From Allosphingosinicella deserti (GTDB lineage Bacteria > Pseudomonadota > Alphaproteobacteria > Sphingomonadales > Sphingomonadaceae): a DNA stretch of 64,000 nucleotides. The notes below the pieces were generated by a model that saw nothing but the letters and a program-made list of their open reading frames with translations, was not told where the DNA came from and ran no database searches. Shown here in pieces: positions 1 to 7,155 of this stretch. The DNA lies in NCBI RefSeq assembly GCF_003012735.1, contig NZ_PXYI01000012.1, positions 62,001 to 126,000 of the forward strand, given 5' to 3'. Both the position numbers and the translations under genes were made by a program. Position 1 is the stretch's first letter. Each line of letters starts with the position of its first letter.

Positions 1-908
1 GCTTCGCGGAGGGCGCAGCCGGGCTCGTCGCCATGGGTGCAATTGGTGAACCGGCATTCGCGCGTGATCGACACGATGTCGTCGAACAGCTCGGCAACGC
101 CGGCCGCCACTTCGGCCATGCCGAACTCGCGCATCCCCGGCGTGTCGACGAGCCAGCCGCCGCCCTCCGCACCGAAGCCGAGGCGGTGCATTTCGCGGAC
201 GGTGGTGGTGTGCAGGCCCTTGCCGTCGTCTTGGCGAACAGGCTGGGTCTCGATGCCGTCGGAGCCCCGCAACGTGTTGACCAGGGTCGACTTGCCGACG
301 CCCGAGGATCCGACCAGCGCGACGGTCTTGCCGAGGCCGCAGTAGACGGACAGGGGCGCGGCACTTTCCGGATCGCGCCCGTTGATCAGGACGACGTCCA
401 GCCCGGGCTGGAGCGCGCGCGCGGTATCGAGAAAAGGCTGCGGATCCGGCGCAAGATCGGCCTTGGTGAGCACGATTACGGGGTGCACGCCGGCTTCACG
501 CGCGACGACGAGGTAGCGTTCGATGCGGGCGACGTTGAAATCCTGGTTGCAGGACGTGACGACGAACAACGTGTCGACATTGGCGGCGATCAGCTGAACC
601 CGGCGGTCATCCCCGGGGGCAGGCCGCTTGAACAGGCTGGTGCGAGCAAGAAGGCGGACGAGGGCCCGGCTCTGCCGGTCGATCAGCAGCCAGTCGCCCA
701 CCGTCGGCCGGTCTTCCGGGCCACCGGGCACCGGCAGGCTCGACGAGATCGACTCTTCCTGCACCGCTTCGCCGAGCACGGTCACCATTCCGCGATGGAC
801 GGAGATCACGCGCACCGGCTCGCAGGCGCGATCCTCCGCGGCAGAGACCTGCCGACCGAAGAACGAAGTCCAGCCGAGCTGGAGAAGGCTTGGGTTCGGT
901 GCTTCCAT
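1..908 (-). CDS. rsgA: Ribosome small-subunit-dependent GTPase A (3' end outside window)
   Basis: RsgA is a circularly permuted GTPase that helps late maturation of the 30S subunit. Reading leftward from the ATG at 906-908 I see an OB-fold-like N-terminus. Then the G motifs come in permuted order: G4 (LTKAD, about residue 147), the P-loop GSSGVGKST (about residue 203) and G3 (DTPGM, about residue 256). The C-terminal zinc-binding pattern C-x5-C-x-H-x5-C is just visible at positions 10-60. A TGA lies in frame three codons upstream of the ATG, which fixes the start. The gene runs off the left edge, so roughly the last 30-50 codons are missing. It is transcribed leftward, like the neighbouring ino1 gene, but about 300 bp separate the two, so they are probably separate units. 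Family assignment is firm. Confidence 0.95.
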   Translation of the reverse strand, partial: MEAPNPSLLQLGWTSFFGRQVSAAEDRACEPVRVISVHRGMVTVLGEAVQEESISSSLPVPGGPEDRPTVGDWLLIDRQSRALVRLLARTSLFKRPAPGDDRRVQLIAANVDTLFVVTSCNQDFNVARIERYLVVAREAGVHPVIVLTKADLAPDPQPFLDTARALQPGLDVVLINGRDPESAAPLSVYCGLGKTVALVGSSGVGKSTLVNTLRGSDGIETQPVRQDDGKGLHTTTVREMHRLGFGAEGGGWLVDTPGMREFGMAEVAAGVAELFDDIVSITRECRFTNCTHGDEPGCALRE

Positions 909-1214
909 CGGCTTTCAGCAGGAATTCCGTCTCGTCCTCGTGCAACGGGAGAGACTCCCGAACGCGGTTCCGGTGCCCTGCTGGCATGAACCGGCTGGCG
1001 CCGCCAGCGTCCGCGCGCTGCGCCCGAAGAAGGTCAGGAGTGGGCTTCGACAGGCTCAACCCGGACGGGGATGGCGAGGCTGGAGCGCGCTGGCGCTGGT
1101 GTGGCGCGGTGGCGAGCGTTCAAGCGCAGGCGGAGCAGGGCGCCGCCCAGCCCCTCCACCATGCTGCGCATGGTACCCCCTCCCCGAGCAAGCTCGGGGA
1201 GGATTGTCGGAAGG
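909..1214. other. Intergenic region with palindromic repeat fragments
   Basis: About 300 bp with no convincing gene. It holds two repeat-like pieces. The first, at about 1037-1060, is GC-rich with the core GGGCTTCGACAGGCTCAA, related to the inverted repeat at 40691-40775. The second, at about 1150-1205, contains CCCCTCCACCATGC and CTCCCCGAGCAAGCTCGGGG. That second piece is almost the same sequence as the one lying inside truB near 37280-37335. The hairpin CCCCGAGC-AA-GCTCGGGG may also terminate ino1 transcription. The rsgA promoter should lie here, but I see no clear -35/-10 pair. Confidence 0.7.
1145..1205. repeat. Palindromic repeat, same family as the truB insertion
   Basis: A GC-rich stretch that includes CCCCTCCACCATGC, GCATGGT and the hairpin CTCCCCGAGC-AA-GCTCGGGGAG. 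The copy inside truB (37201-37336) has the same modules in the same order, with a few substitutions. This copy is intergenic, just downstream of the inositol-3-phosphate synthase stop, and could act as its terminator although no T-run follows. Confidence 0.75.
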
Positions 1215-2321
1215 TCAGCCTTTGATGAAGGCTTCGAGCGCCACGTAGGCTTCATCGTCGGTGGTCTGGACCGGCGGGTGCTTGCAGAAATATGCGGCAG
1301 CCGGGTGGATCGGGCCGGCGACGCCGCGGTCCTTGGCGATCTTGGCGCAGCGGATCATGTCGATCGCGACGCCGGCCGAATTGGGGCTGTCCTCGACCGA
1401 GAGGCGCAGCTCGATGTTCATCGGCACGCCGCCGAACAGCTGGCCTTCCATCCGCAGGAAGCACACCTTGTTGTCGTTCTGCCAGGCGACGTAATCGCTG
1501 GGGCCGACATGGATGTTCTCGTCGTCGAGCCGGTGCTCGGCGACGGACTGCACCGCCTCCGTCTTCGACACCTTCTTGGACGCGAGCCGCTTGCGGTTCG
1601 ACATGTTGAGGAAGTCGGTATTGCCGCCGGTGTTGAGCTGATAGGTGCGATCGAGCTTGACCCCGCGCTTGTGGAACAGATCGGTGAGCACGCGGTGAAC
1701 GATGGTCGCGCCGAGCTGCGCCTTGATGTCGTCGCCGATGATCGGCACGCCGGCATCCTCGAACCGCTTGGCCCAGCCCTCGTTCGACGCGATGAACACC
1801 GGAATGTTGTTGACGAAGGCGACGCCGGCTTCGAGCGCGCATTCGGCGTAGAATTCGGTCGCAGTCTGGCTGCCCACCGGCAGATAGTTCATCAGCACGT
1901 CGGTGCCGGTTTCCTTGAGACGGCGAACGATGGCATCCTTGTCCGGCTCGCCGGCGTCGGCGACCAGGAAGGTGCGATCGTCCGGCGCATCGGCCATATG
2001 CTCGGAGAAGCCGTCGAGGATGCGGCCCATCTCGACGATCGTGCCCGAGGCGGGCACGTGATCGCAGAATATGGCGGTGCAGTTCGGCTTCTCGAAGATC
2101 GCCTCCGCGACGTCTCGGCCGACCTTGCGGCGATCGATGTCCCAGGCGGCGACGACCTTGATGTCCTTGGGGCGATAGCCGCCGAGGTCCCAATGCATGA
2201 GACCGATCTGCTCGTTGGCGCCGCCATTCTGATAATGGGCGATGCCCTGGACGAGCGAGCTGGCGCAGTTGCCGACGCCGATGATGGCGACATTGATCGC
2301 CTTGGGATCGTGGAGGCTCAT
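1215..2321 (-). CDS. ino1: Inositol-3-phosphate synthase
   Basis: Converts glucose 6-phosphate to 1D-myo-inositol 3-phosphate with bound NAD, the first committed step of inositol synthesis; cytosolic. The 368-residue protein has the N-terminal Rossmann motif GVGNCASS (residues 16-23). It also shows the conserved central segment with NYLPVGSQ, NNIPVF, GDDIK and NTGGNTDFLNM that defines the bacterial/actinobacterial-type synthase; length fits that family. The ATG at 2321 overlaps the stop of the preceding glycosidase-like gene by one base (TGATG). It is thus the last gene of a four-gene leftward operon: histidine phosphatase, methyltransferase, glycosidase-like protein, Ino1. The placement suggests that inositol, or an inositol phosphate later dephosphorylated by the phosphatase, is a building block for the glycan or glycolipid made by the divergent glycosyltransferase genes. 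That role is inference; the enzyme identity is firm. Confidence 0.95.
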   Translation of the reverse strand: MSLHDPKAINVAIIGVGNCASSLVQGIAHYQNGGANEQIGLMHWDLGGYRPKDIKVVAAWDIDRRKVGRDVAEAIFEKPNCTAIFCDHVPASGTIVEMGRILDGFSEHMADAPDDRTFLVADAGEPDKDAIVRRLKETGTDVLMNYLPVGSQTATEFYAECALEAGVAFVNNIPVFIASNEGWAKRFEDAGVPIIGDDIKAQLGATIVHRVLTDLFHKRGVKLDRTYQLNTGGNTDFLNMSNRKRLASKKVSKTEAVQSVAEHRLDDENIHVGPSDYVAWQNDNKVCFLRMEGQLFGGVPMNIELRLSVEDSPNSAGVAIDMIRCAKIAKDRGVAGPIHPAAAYFCKHPPVQTTDDEAYVALEAFIKG

Positions 2322-3238
2322 CAGGCGACCGCCTTGCGCTGCTGGGCAGGGGCGTAGCGCTCGATCATGCGGGCGCAGAAATCAGCGAAATACATCGGAT
2401 CCTTCGGTGGGCTGGTGTGATGGGGCTGGATGCCCTCGGATTCAGGGGTGAAGCAGAAGGTGACGGTGGTCTCGAACTCCTCGAGCGCCTCCATCTGCCG
2501 GTCGAACCAGGCCTCCCAGCCCGGGCGGTAGCTGTCCGCCCAGCTGAGGCCGGTTCGCAAATGCGTGACACCAAGCCGTTTCAGCCAGGCGACCGCGTCG
2601 TCCAGCCGCGGATCCTCGAAGTGGAACCACTGCATGATGCCCATCGCGGGGGTGTGCGCCTGAAAGTGGTCGAGTGCAAGCTTCGGAGTGCCGTCTTCGC
2701 GGATCAAGCCCATGTAGAAATGGCGATAATAGCTCGATCCTTCGGCTTCCTTGTGGCGCGTGGTCGCACCCCAGGCCTGCGGAAGATCATAGAGCGAATA
2801 CCAGAAGATGCGCGGCACCCGGCCGACCAGCAGCTCGGCGGTGCGATCGACTCCGAACACCTGCACTTCCTCGGCGCCGAAGCTGCCGACGCCGACTTCG
2901 GTGGCCCAGATTTCGTGATTGGGCGCAACCGCCTCGATCTCGGCGATCTTCTGCGGCCAATCGTTGATCGGCCACAGATTCCAGTCGAGCGGAAAGCCGT
3001 GAACGGCGATCACGTCGAGATGGTCGAGAACTCCAAAGCCCTTGAGCTTCTCGATGAAGAAGGGATCGATCGGCGAAATGCCGCCCAACACCCGCTTCAC
3101 CGCCGGATTGACCGCGTGGATCGCCTTGGCGGCCTCGATCACCGTCGTTCCGAACATGCTCCAATCAGGGTCAATCTCCGGATCCCAATGCGATTTGTTA
3201 TTGGGCTCGTTCCAGATCATTGCCGCTTCGATGGACAA
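2321..3238 (-). CDS. Glycosidase-like TIM-barrel protein with circularly permuted order
   Basis: A 305-residue clan GH-A-like (beta/alpha)8 protein, likely recognised as beta-xylosidase/GH39-like by searches. The acid/base motif WNEP comes at residues 9-12 (Glu11), and the probable nucleophile is Glu114 in ATEVGVG. In ordinary GH-A enzymes NEP ends strand 4, after about 120-150 residues. Here the segments that look like strands 1-3 come at the C-terminus instead: QWFHFEDP (203-210), THLRTGLSWAD (225-235), TTVTFCFTPESE (257-268), then the helix FADFCARMIERYAP. Gene borders are tight on both sides (3 bp after the methyltransferase stop, 1-bp overlap with ino1), so no missing N-terminal part is hidden upstream. 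The start is TTG at 3238, backed by GAAAGGG about 7 bases upstream; an ATG six codons later is the alternative. No signal peptide, so cytosolic. Substrate unknown. Confidence 0.85.
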   Translation of the reverse strand: MSIEAAMIWNEPNNKSHWDPEIDPDWSMFGTTVIEAAKAIHAVNPAVKRVLGGISPIDPFFIEKLKGFGVLDHLDVIAVHGFPLDWNLWPINDWPQKIAEIEAVAPNHEIWATEVGVGSFGAEEVQVFGVDRTAELLVGRVPRIFWYSLYDLPQAWGATTRHKEAEGSSYYRHFYMGLIREDGTPKLALDHFQAHTPAMGIMQWFHFEDPRLDDAVAWLKRLGVTHLRTGLSWADSYRPGWEAWFDRQMEALEEFETTVTFCFTPESEGIQPHHTSPPKDPMYFADFCARMIERYAPAQQRKAVA

Positions 3239-3241
3239 AAT

Positions 3242-4024
3242 TCACCCTTTCATTGGATAGACCGCCCCCGGGCCGTACGCTGCATAAGGCATTTCGCTCC
3301 GGCGGCAAATGTAGACCTCGTCCTCGGCGCGAGTCTCGATCGCGAACCCCGCCGAGCGCAGCATCGCCTCGGCGCAGGCGCGGTTCGGCACCCACCAATT
3401 GGTCCAGTCATGCGCATATTCGCGCTCGACGAAGTGGAGCTTCGGATAGCCGCTCTCGTGGAAAATGTCGGTTTCCTCGAACGGATAATCCGCCTCCAGC
3501 GCGGTAACGTTGCTGGAGCCGCGCTGCAGCGACTGGAAGATCATCATGTCGCCGGCGACATGTTCGTGGATGAGATCGAGTGCGAGCAACGGGTGGCGCA
3601 GATGGTAGAGCACGCCCATGAAGATCACGACGTCGAACTTCTCGCCGAGCGCAGCGACGTCGTAGACGGACAGATTGCGGAACTCGATCGCGTCATAGCC
3701 GAGGGTGGCGGCGGCAAAGCGCGCCTGTTCGAGATAGCGATCGTCGCTGTCGATCCCGATCACCCGCTCGGCACCGCGGCGCTTCATCTCCATCGAATAG
3801 AAGCCCGCATTGCAGCCGATATCCAAAACGGTCTTGCCGGTGAGATCTTCCGGCAGGCTGGCCGCGAAGCGCCTGAACTTGTCCCCGGGATAATCGCCGA
3901 GGAAATGATCGGGTGCGGTCCAGACGCCGCCCAGATCGATATTGTGGAACCAGGGCCCGAGCGCGTCGATGCGCGCCCGGAGGTCACTCTCGTTGCGAGC
4001 GATGCTTCTTGCGGCCAGGTTCAT
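3242..4024 (-). CDS. CmoB-like class I SAM-dependent methyltransferase
   Basis: A 260-residue methyltransferase of the Rossmann class. Motif I is VLDIGCNAGF (residues 67-76), followed by the acidic SAM-ribose residue in GIDSDD and the motif FDVVIFMGVLYHLRHP, which resembles the tRNA-modifying enzyme CmoB and its relatives. The N-terminal PWFHNIDLGGVWT also resembles the CmoB-type lead-in. True CmoB is about 320 residues and is usually found with CmoA, which is not here. Together with the operon context (ATGA overlap with the phosphatase upstream; 3 bp before the glycosidase-like gene), this suggests a small-molecule or sugar methyltransferase rather than tRNA modification. The start ATG at 4024 is fixed by the four-base overlap. 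The substrate is not predictable from sequence. Confidence 0.88.
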   Translation of the reverse strand: MNLAARSIARNESDLRARIDALGPWFHNIDLGGVWTAPDHFLGDYPGDKFRRFAASLPEDLTGKTVLDIGCNAGFYSMEMKRRGAERVIGIDSDDRYLEQARFAAATLGYDAIEFRNLSVYDVAALGEKFDVVIFMGVLYHLRHPLLALDLIHEHVAGDMMIFQSLQRGSSNVTALEADYPFEETDIFHESGYPKLHFVEREYAHDWTNWWVPNRACAEAMLRSAGFAIETRAEDEVYICRRSEMPYAAYGPGAVYPMKG

Positions 4025-4620
4025 TGATAGAGCCTTTCGTTCACGGTCATGATGCGGGCGCCCCAATCGCCCAGGGCAAGGCGGGAAACCGAAGCGGTGT
4101 CGATGTCGAAACGCAGCATGTTGTCGAGCGACAGCCCGAGATAATGCGCGATCGCACCGCGGATGATGTCGCAGTGGCTGACGCAGGCGATGGTTCCGCC
4201 GGGATGGTCGGCGGCGAGCGCGGCGAGCGCCCGGGTGGTCCGTTCGACCGCTTCGCCCATGCTTTCGCCGTTGGGCGGCCGGGCGGTGGAGCGGGATTCG
4301 TTCCACTCGGTCCACACCGGATCGCCTTCGAGCGCGCTGAAGCCGAGCCCGGTCCAGTCGCCGAAATCGATCTCGTCCAGATCGTCGACCACGCCGACCT
4401 TCAGTTCGTGCGGCTCGGCGATCTCGCGCGCGGTATAATAAGCGCGCTCGCGCGGCGAGGCGTAGACGGCGTCGATCGCCTCGACTCCGAGGAGATCGCC
4501 GACGATCCGCGCCTGCTCGAGCCCGTCGCGGCTGAGCGCGACGTCGCGGCGGCGGCCGGTGAGCGTGTTGCCGAGTTCGACATGCGCGGCATGGCGGATG
4601 AGGAGGATCGTCGCCGTCAC
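4021..4620 (-). CDS. Histidine phosphatase family protein
   Basis: A 199-residue member of the phosphoglycerate-mutase-like histidine phosphatase superfamily. The catalytic motif is RHAAH near the N-terminus (a variant of RHG), followed by the second-arginine region ASPRERAYYTA, the catalytic acid in the FGDWTG/ESMGEAVER region, and the second histidine in CVSHCDIIRGA. I chose the GTG at 4620 because it places the RHA motif about ten residues in, as usual. An in-frame ATG at 4704 would add 28 low-complexity residues and is less likely; neither has a strong Shine-Dalgarno. It is the first gene of the leftward operon and could remove phosphate from inositol 3-phosphate or a sugar phosphate made by its neighbours, but the family is broad and that is a guess. 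Confidence 0.88.
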   Translation of the reverse strand: MTATILLIRHAAHVELGNTLTGRRRDVALSRDGLEQARIVGDLLGVEAIDAVYASPRERAYYTAREIAEPHELKVGVVDDLDEIDFGDWTGLGFSALEGDPVWTEWNESRSTARPPNGESMGEAVERTTRALAALAADHPGGTIACVSHCDIIRGAIAHYLGLSLDNMLRFDIDTASVSRLALGDWGARIMTVNERLYQ

Positions 4621-4933
4621 GCGGGGATCGATACCGACATGAAACAATCTCGCATTCGCGCCCCAACCGCCCGATGTGGCAGCGGTTCCACGCGGCACCG
4701 CCAAACCTCCGCCATGACACGCCGCAGCCGAACCAACAATTGATCCAGATCAACTTACCTGAGCCGCTGCGCTGCGGAGCGTAAAGACCCGGACTCGGGG
4801 AAGAAGCACGCTCTTTGCGGACACGGAACAAAGCTTGGTTGCTGGTGTTCTGGGGAGGAAGAAGAAGAAGCATCACCAACAGGGGCGCTCGCGGCCGCGA
4901 GCTTTGTTCCCTTCTCAGCTACGGGGGTCGCAT
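4621..4933. promoter_or_regulatory. Divergent promoter region of the carbohydrate cluster
   Basis: About 310 bp between the leftward phosphatase-methyltransferase-glycosidase-ino1 operon and the rightward epimerase-glycosyltransferase operon. It must carry both promoters. The clearest signal is a perfect 14-bp FNR/FixK-type palindrome at 4740-4753. A purine-rich run (about 4852-4873, GGAGGAAGAAGAAG) lies upstream of the chosen rightward start. I see no convincing sigma-70 hexamer pair. Confidence 0.65.
4740..4753. promoter_or_regulatory. FNR/FixK-type binding palindrome
   Basis: The sequence TTGATCCAGATCAA matches the textbook TTGAT-N4-ATCAA half-site arrangement of the CRP/FNR family (FNR, Anr, FixK, Dnr) at every defined base. 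It sits in the divergent control region, about 120 bp before the phosphatase start and about 180 bp before the epimerase start. If functional it would tie the cluster to low oxygen or nitrogen-oxide signals. A chance match is possible, since only ten bases are specified. Confidence 0.5.
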
Positions 4934-6049
4934 TTGCCGGAACATATTCTGATCACCGGCGGCGCCGGGTTTATCGGGCGCGCCGTTACCAAGGAACTCC
5001 AGCAGCGCGGGCACGAGGTGCGGATCCTCGACAGCCTGATCGAACAGGTCCACGGCGACCGCGAGCGGCCGGAAGACCTGTCCGCGGACGTCGAGCTGAT
5101 CCGCGCCGATGTGCGCAACGGCGATGCGGTCACCAAGGCGCTGAAGGGGATCGACAGCGTCGTCCACCTCGCCGCCGAAGTCGGCGTCGGCCAGTCGATG
5201 TACGCCGTCGAGCGCTATACCTCGGTCAACGACGTCGGCACCGCGGTGCTGTTCGAGAAGCTGATCGACAATCCGGTCCGCCGGGTCGTCACCGCCTCGT
5301 CGATGAGCATCTACGGCGAAGGACTCTATGTCGACGCGGACGGAACCACCGTTCAGGAAGCGAAGCGCCAGCCGCGCACCAGCGACGAGCAGAGCTGGGA
5401 TCCGGTCGACGAACAAGGGCGGGCGCTGAAGCCGATCGCAACTCCGGAATGGAAGCGGCCCGATCTCGCCTCGATCTACGCGCTCAACAAATATGTTCAG
5501 GAGCGCACGACCCTGATCATGTCGGAAGCCTATGGCATGGAAGGCGTCTGCCTTCGCCTGTTCAACGTCTACGGTCCCGGCCAGGCCCTCTCCAATCCCT
5601 ATACGGGCGTGCTCGCGATCTTCGCGTCCCGCCTGCTCAACGGCCAGCAGCCGATGATCTTCGAGGATGGCGAGCAGCGCCGCGACTTCGTCTATGTCGG
5701 CGACGTCGCCCGCGCCTTCGCCGATTCACTCGAGCTGCCGCAGGCCGTCGGCCAGACCTTCAACGTCGGTTCCGGCCACGACCGCTCGGTCACCGAAGTC
5801 GCCCAGGAGCTCGCCCGGGCGATGGGCAAGAACGACATTGCGCCGCAGATCGTCGGCAAATCGCGAATCGGCGACATCCGCCACTGCTTCTGCGACGGCT
5901 CGAAGAGCGCCGACATCCTCGGCTTCCGCGCCCGCAAGGACTTCCAGGAGGGCCTCGCCGAACTGGCCGAATGGGTTGCGGTGCAGACCGCCGACGACCG
6001 CGTCGATCAGGCCCGGGCGGAGCTCGAGGCGCGGGGGCTGGTCGCATGA
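4934..6049 (+). CDS. NAD-dependent epimerase/dehydratase (extended SDR)
   Basis: A 371-residue extended short-chain dehydrogenase acting on a nucleotide sugar. It begins with the NAD-binding motif ILITGGAGFIG, carries the HLAAEVGVG segment and the active-site serine region ASSMSIYGEG. The catalytic Tyr-x3-Lys is in YALNKYVQE. The conserved RLFNVYGPGQ and RRDFVYVGDVARAF segments bind the nucleotide part. An insert around residues 140-180, with PVDEQGRALKP, is longer than in GalE. Start: I use TTG at 4934, preceded by GGGGG and placing the Rossmann strand at the N-terminus; the frame is open back to another TTG at 4835, but that would add a lysine/histidine-rich leader. The next gene overlaps by ATGA. 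Likely a UDP-sugar 4-epimerase or 4,6-dehydratase; the substrate is not certain. Confidence 0.88.
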   Translation: MPEHILITGGAGFIGRAVTKELQQRGHEVRILDSLIEQVHGDRERPEDLSADVELIRADVRNGDAVTKALKGIDSVVHLAAEVGVGQSMYAVERYTSVNDVGTAVLFEKLIDNPVRRVVTASSMSIYGEGLYVDADGTTVQEAKRQPRTSDEQSWDPVDEQGRALKPIATPEWKRPDLASIYALNKYVQERTTLIMSEAYGMEGVCLRLFNVYGPGQALSNPYTGVLAIFASRLLNGQQPMIFEDGEQRRDFVYVGDVARAFADSLELPQAVGQTFNVGSGHDRSVTEVAQELARAMGKNDIAPQIVGKSRIGDIRHCFCDGSKSADILGFRARKDFQEGLAELAEWVAVQTADDRVDQARAELEARGLVA

Positions 6050-7155
6050 GCCGCGAGGATCCCGCGGTTCGCGCCGACGGCCGTCCCGTTTTGGTGACCG
6101 GCGGCGCCGGCTTCATCGGCTGCAACATCGCCAACCGCCTGGCCGAGCTCGGTCATGACGTGCTGGTCTATGATGCGCTGTCGCGGCCGGGCGTCGAGCG
6201 CAATCTCGCCTGGCTGAAGGAGCGGCACGGCGAGCAGGTGCAGTCGGTGATCGCCGACATCCGCGACGAGGATTCGCTCGCCCGCGCGGCGCGCGACTCG
6301 AAGGCGGTGTTCCACATGGCGGCCCAGGTCGCGGTGACGACAAGCATGGTCGATCCGCGCGAGGATTTCGAGATCAACATCCGCGGCACGCTCAACCTGC
6401 TCGACGCGGTGCGGCTGAAGAATGACGGCACGCCGGTGATCTTCGCCTCGACCAACAAGGTCTATGGCGATCTCGGCGACATCGATTTCCGCCTCGAAGG
6501 GTCGCGCTACGTTCCGTCGGACGCGGCGGTCGCAGAGGCCGGGATCGGCGAGACGAGGCCGCTCGATTTCCACACGCCCTACGGCTGCTCCAAGGGCGCG
6601 GCCGACCAATATGTGCTCGATTATGCGCGCAGCTTCGACATGCGCACCGCGGTCGTGCGGATGAGCTGCATCTACGGAATGCGCCAGATGGGCACCGAGG
6701 ACCAGGGCTGGGTCGCCCACTTCCTGATCCGCGCGCTCGAGGGCAAGCCGATCACGCTCTACGGCGACGGCTGTCAGGTGCGCGACATCCTCGACGTCTC
6801 GAACGCGGTCGACGCCTATCTCAAGGCCTGGGAGCGGATCGACGCGATCAAGGGCCGCGCGTTCAATCTCGGTGGCGGGCCCGAAAATGCGGTGTCGCTG
6901 CGCGAGCTGCTTGCCCATATCTCGAGCCTGATCGGGCGCGAAGTGGCCGTCGACTATTCGGACTGGCGGGCCGGCGACCAGCGCTATTTCGTCGCCGACA
7001 CGCGGGCGATCCGCGCCGCGCTCGATCTCGCGCCGGCGGTGCCGTGGAAGCAGGGCGTCGCCCTGCTTGCCGAATGGCTGCGCGAAAGCCGGGCACCTAC
7101 TCCGGAATTCCTCAAAGCCGCGACGGGAATCGTCCCCGCCGGGGCCGTGTCGTGA
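6046..7155 (+). CDS. CDP-paratose 2-epimerase-like SDR
   Basis: A 369-residue extended SDR. Conserved blocks match the CDP-tyvelose/paratose 2-epimerase (RfbE) type unusually well: AAQVAVTTSM, DFEINIRGTLNLL, STNKVYGDL, FHTPYGCSKGAADQY (catalytic Tyr-x3-Lys) and LYGDGCQVRDILDV. The N-terminal NAD motif is LVTGGAGFIG at about residues 16-25. RfbE-type enzymes invert C2 of a CDP-dideoxyhexose, but related proteins act on UDP-sugars. No CDP-glucose pathway genes (rfbF, rfbG, rfbS) are present in the window, so the substrate here is probably different. The start ATG overlaps the previous stop by four bases, and the stop overlaps the next GTG by three, so it is translated as part of one tightly coupled operon. 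Confidence 0.88.
   Translation: MSREDPAVRADGRPVLVTGGAGFIGCNIANRLAELGHDVLVYDALSRPGVERNLAWLKERHGEQVQSVIADIRDEDSLARAARDSKAVFHMAAQVAVTTSMVDPREDFEINIRGTLNLLDAVRLKNDGTPVIFASTNKVYGDLGDIDFRLEGSRYVPSDAAVAEAGIGETRPLDFHTPYGCSKGAADQYVLDYARSFDMRTAVVRMSCIYGMRQMGTEDQGWVAHFLIRALEGKPITLYGDGCQVRDILDVSNAVDAYLKAWERIDAIKGRAFNLGGGPENAVSLRELLAHISSLIGREVAVDYSDWRAGDQRYFVADTRAIRAALDLAPAVPWKQGVALLAEWLRESRAPTPEFLKAATGIVPAGAVS

Noticed and set aside
3242-4879. A 545-codon methyltransferase
   Set aside because: The first half is out-of-frame sequence of the histidine phosphatase; the methyltransferase proper starts at ATG 4024 with an ATGA overlap.
4835-4933. Longer N-terminus for the first epimerase
   Set aside because: It begins with a poor TTG, would add a Lys/His-rich leader before the Rossmann strand, and the later TTG has GGGGG in the right place.
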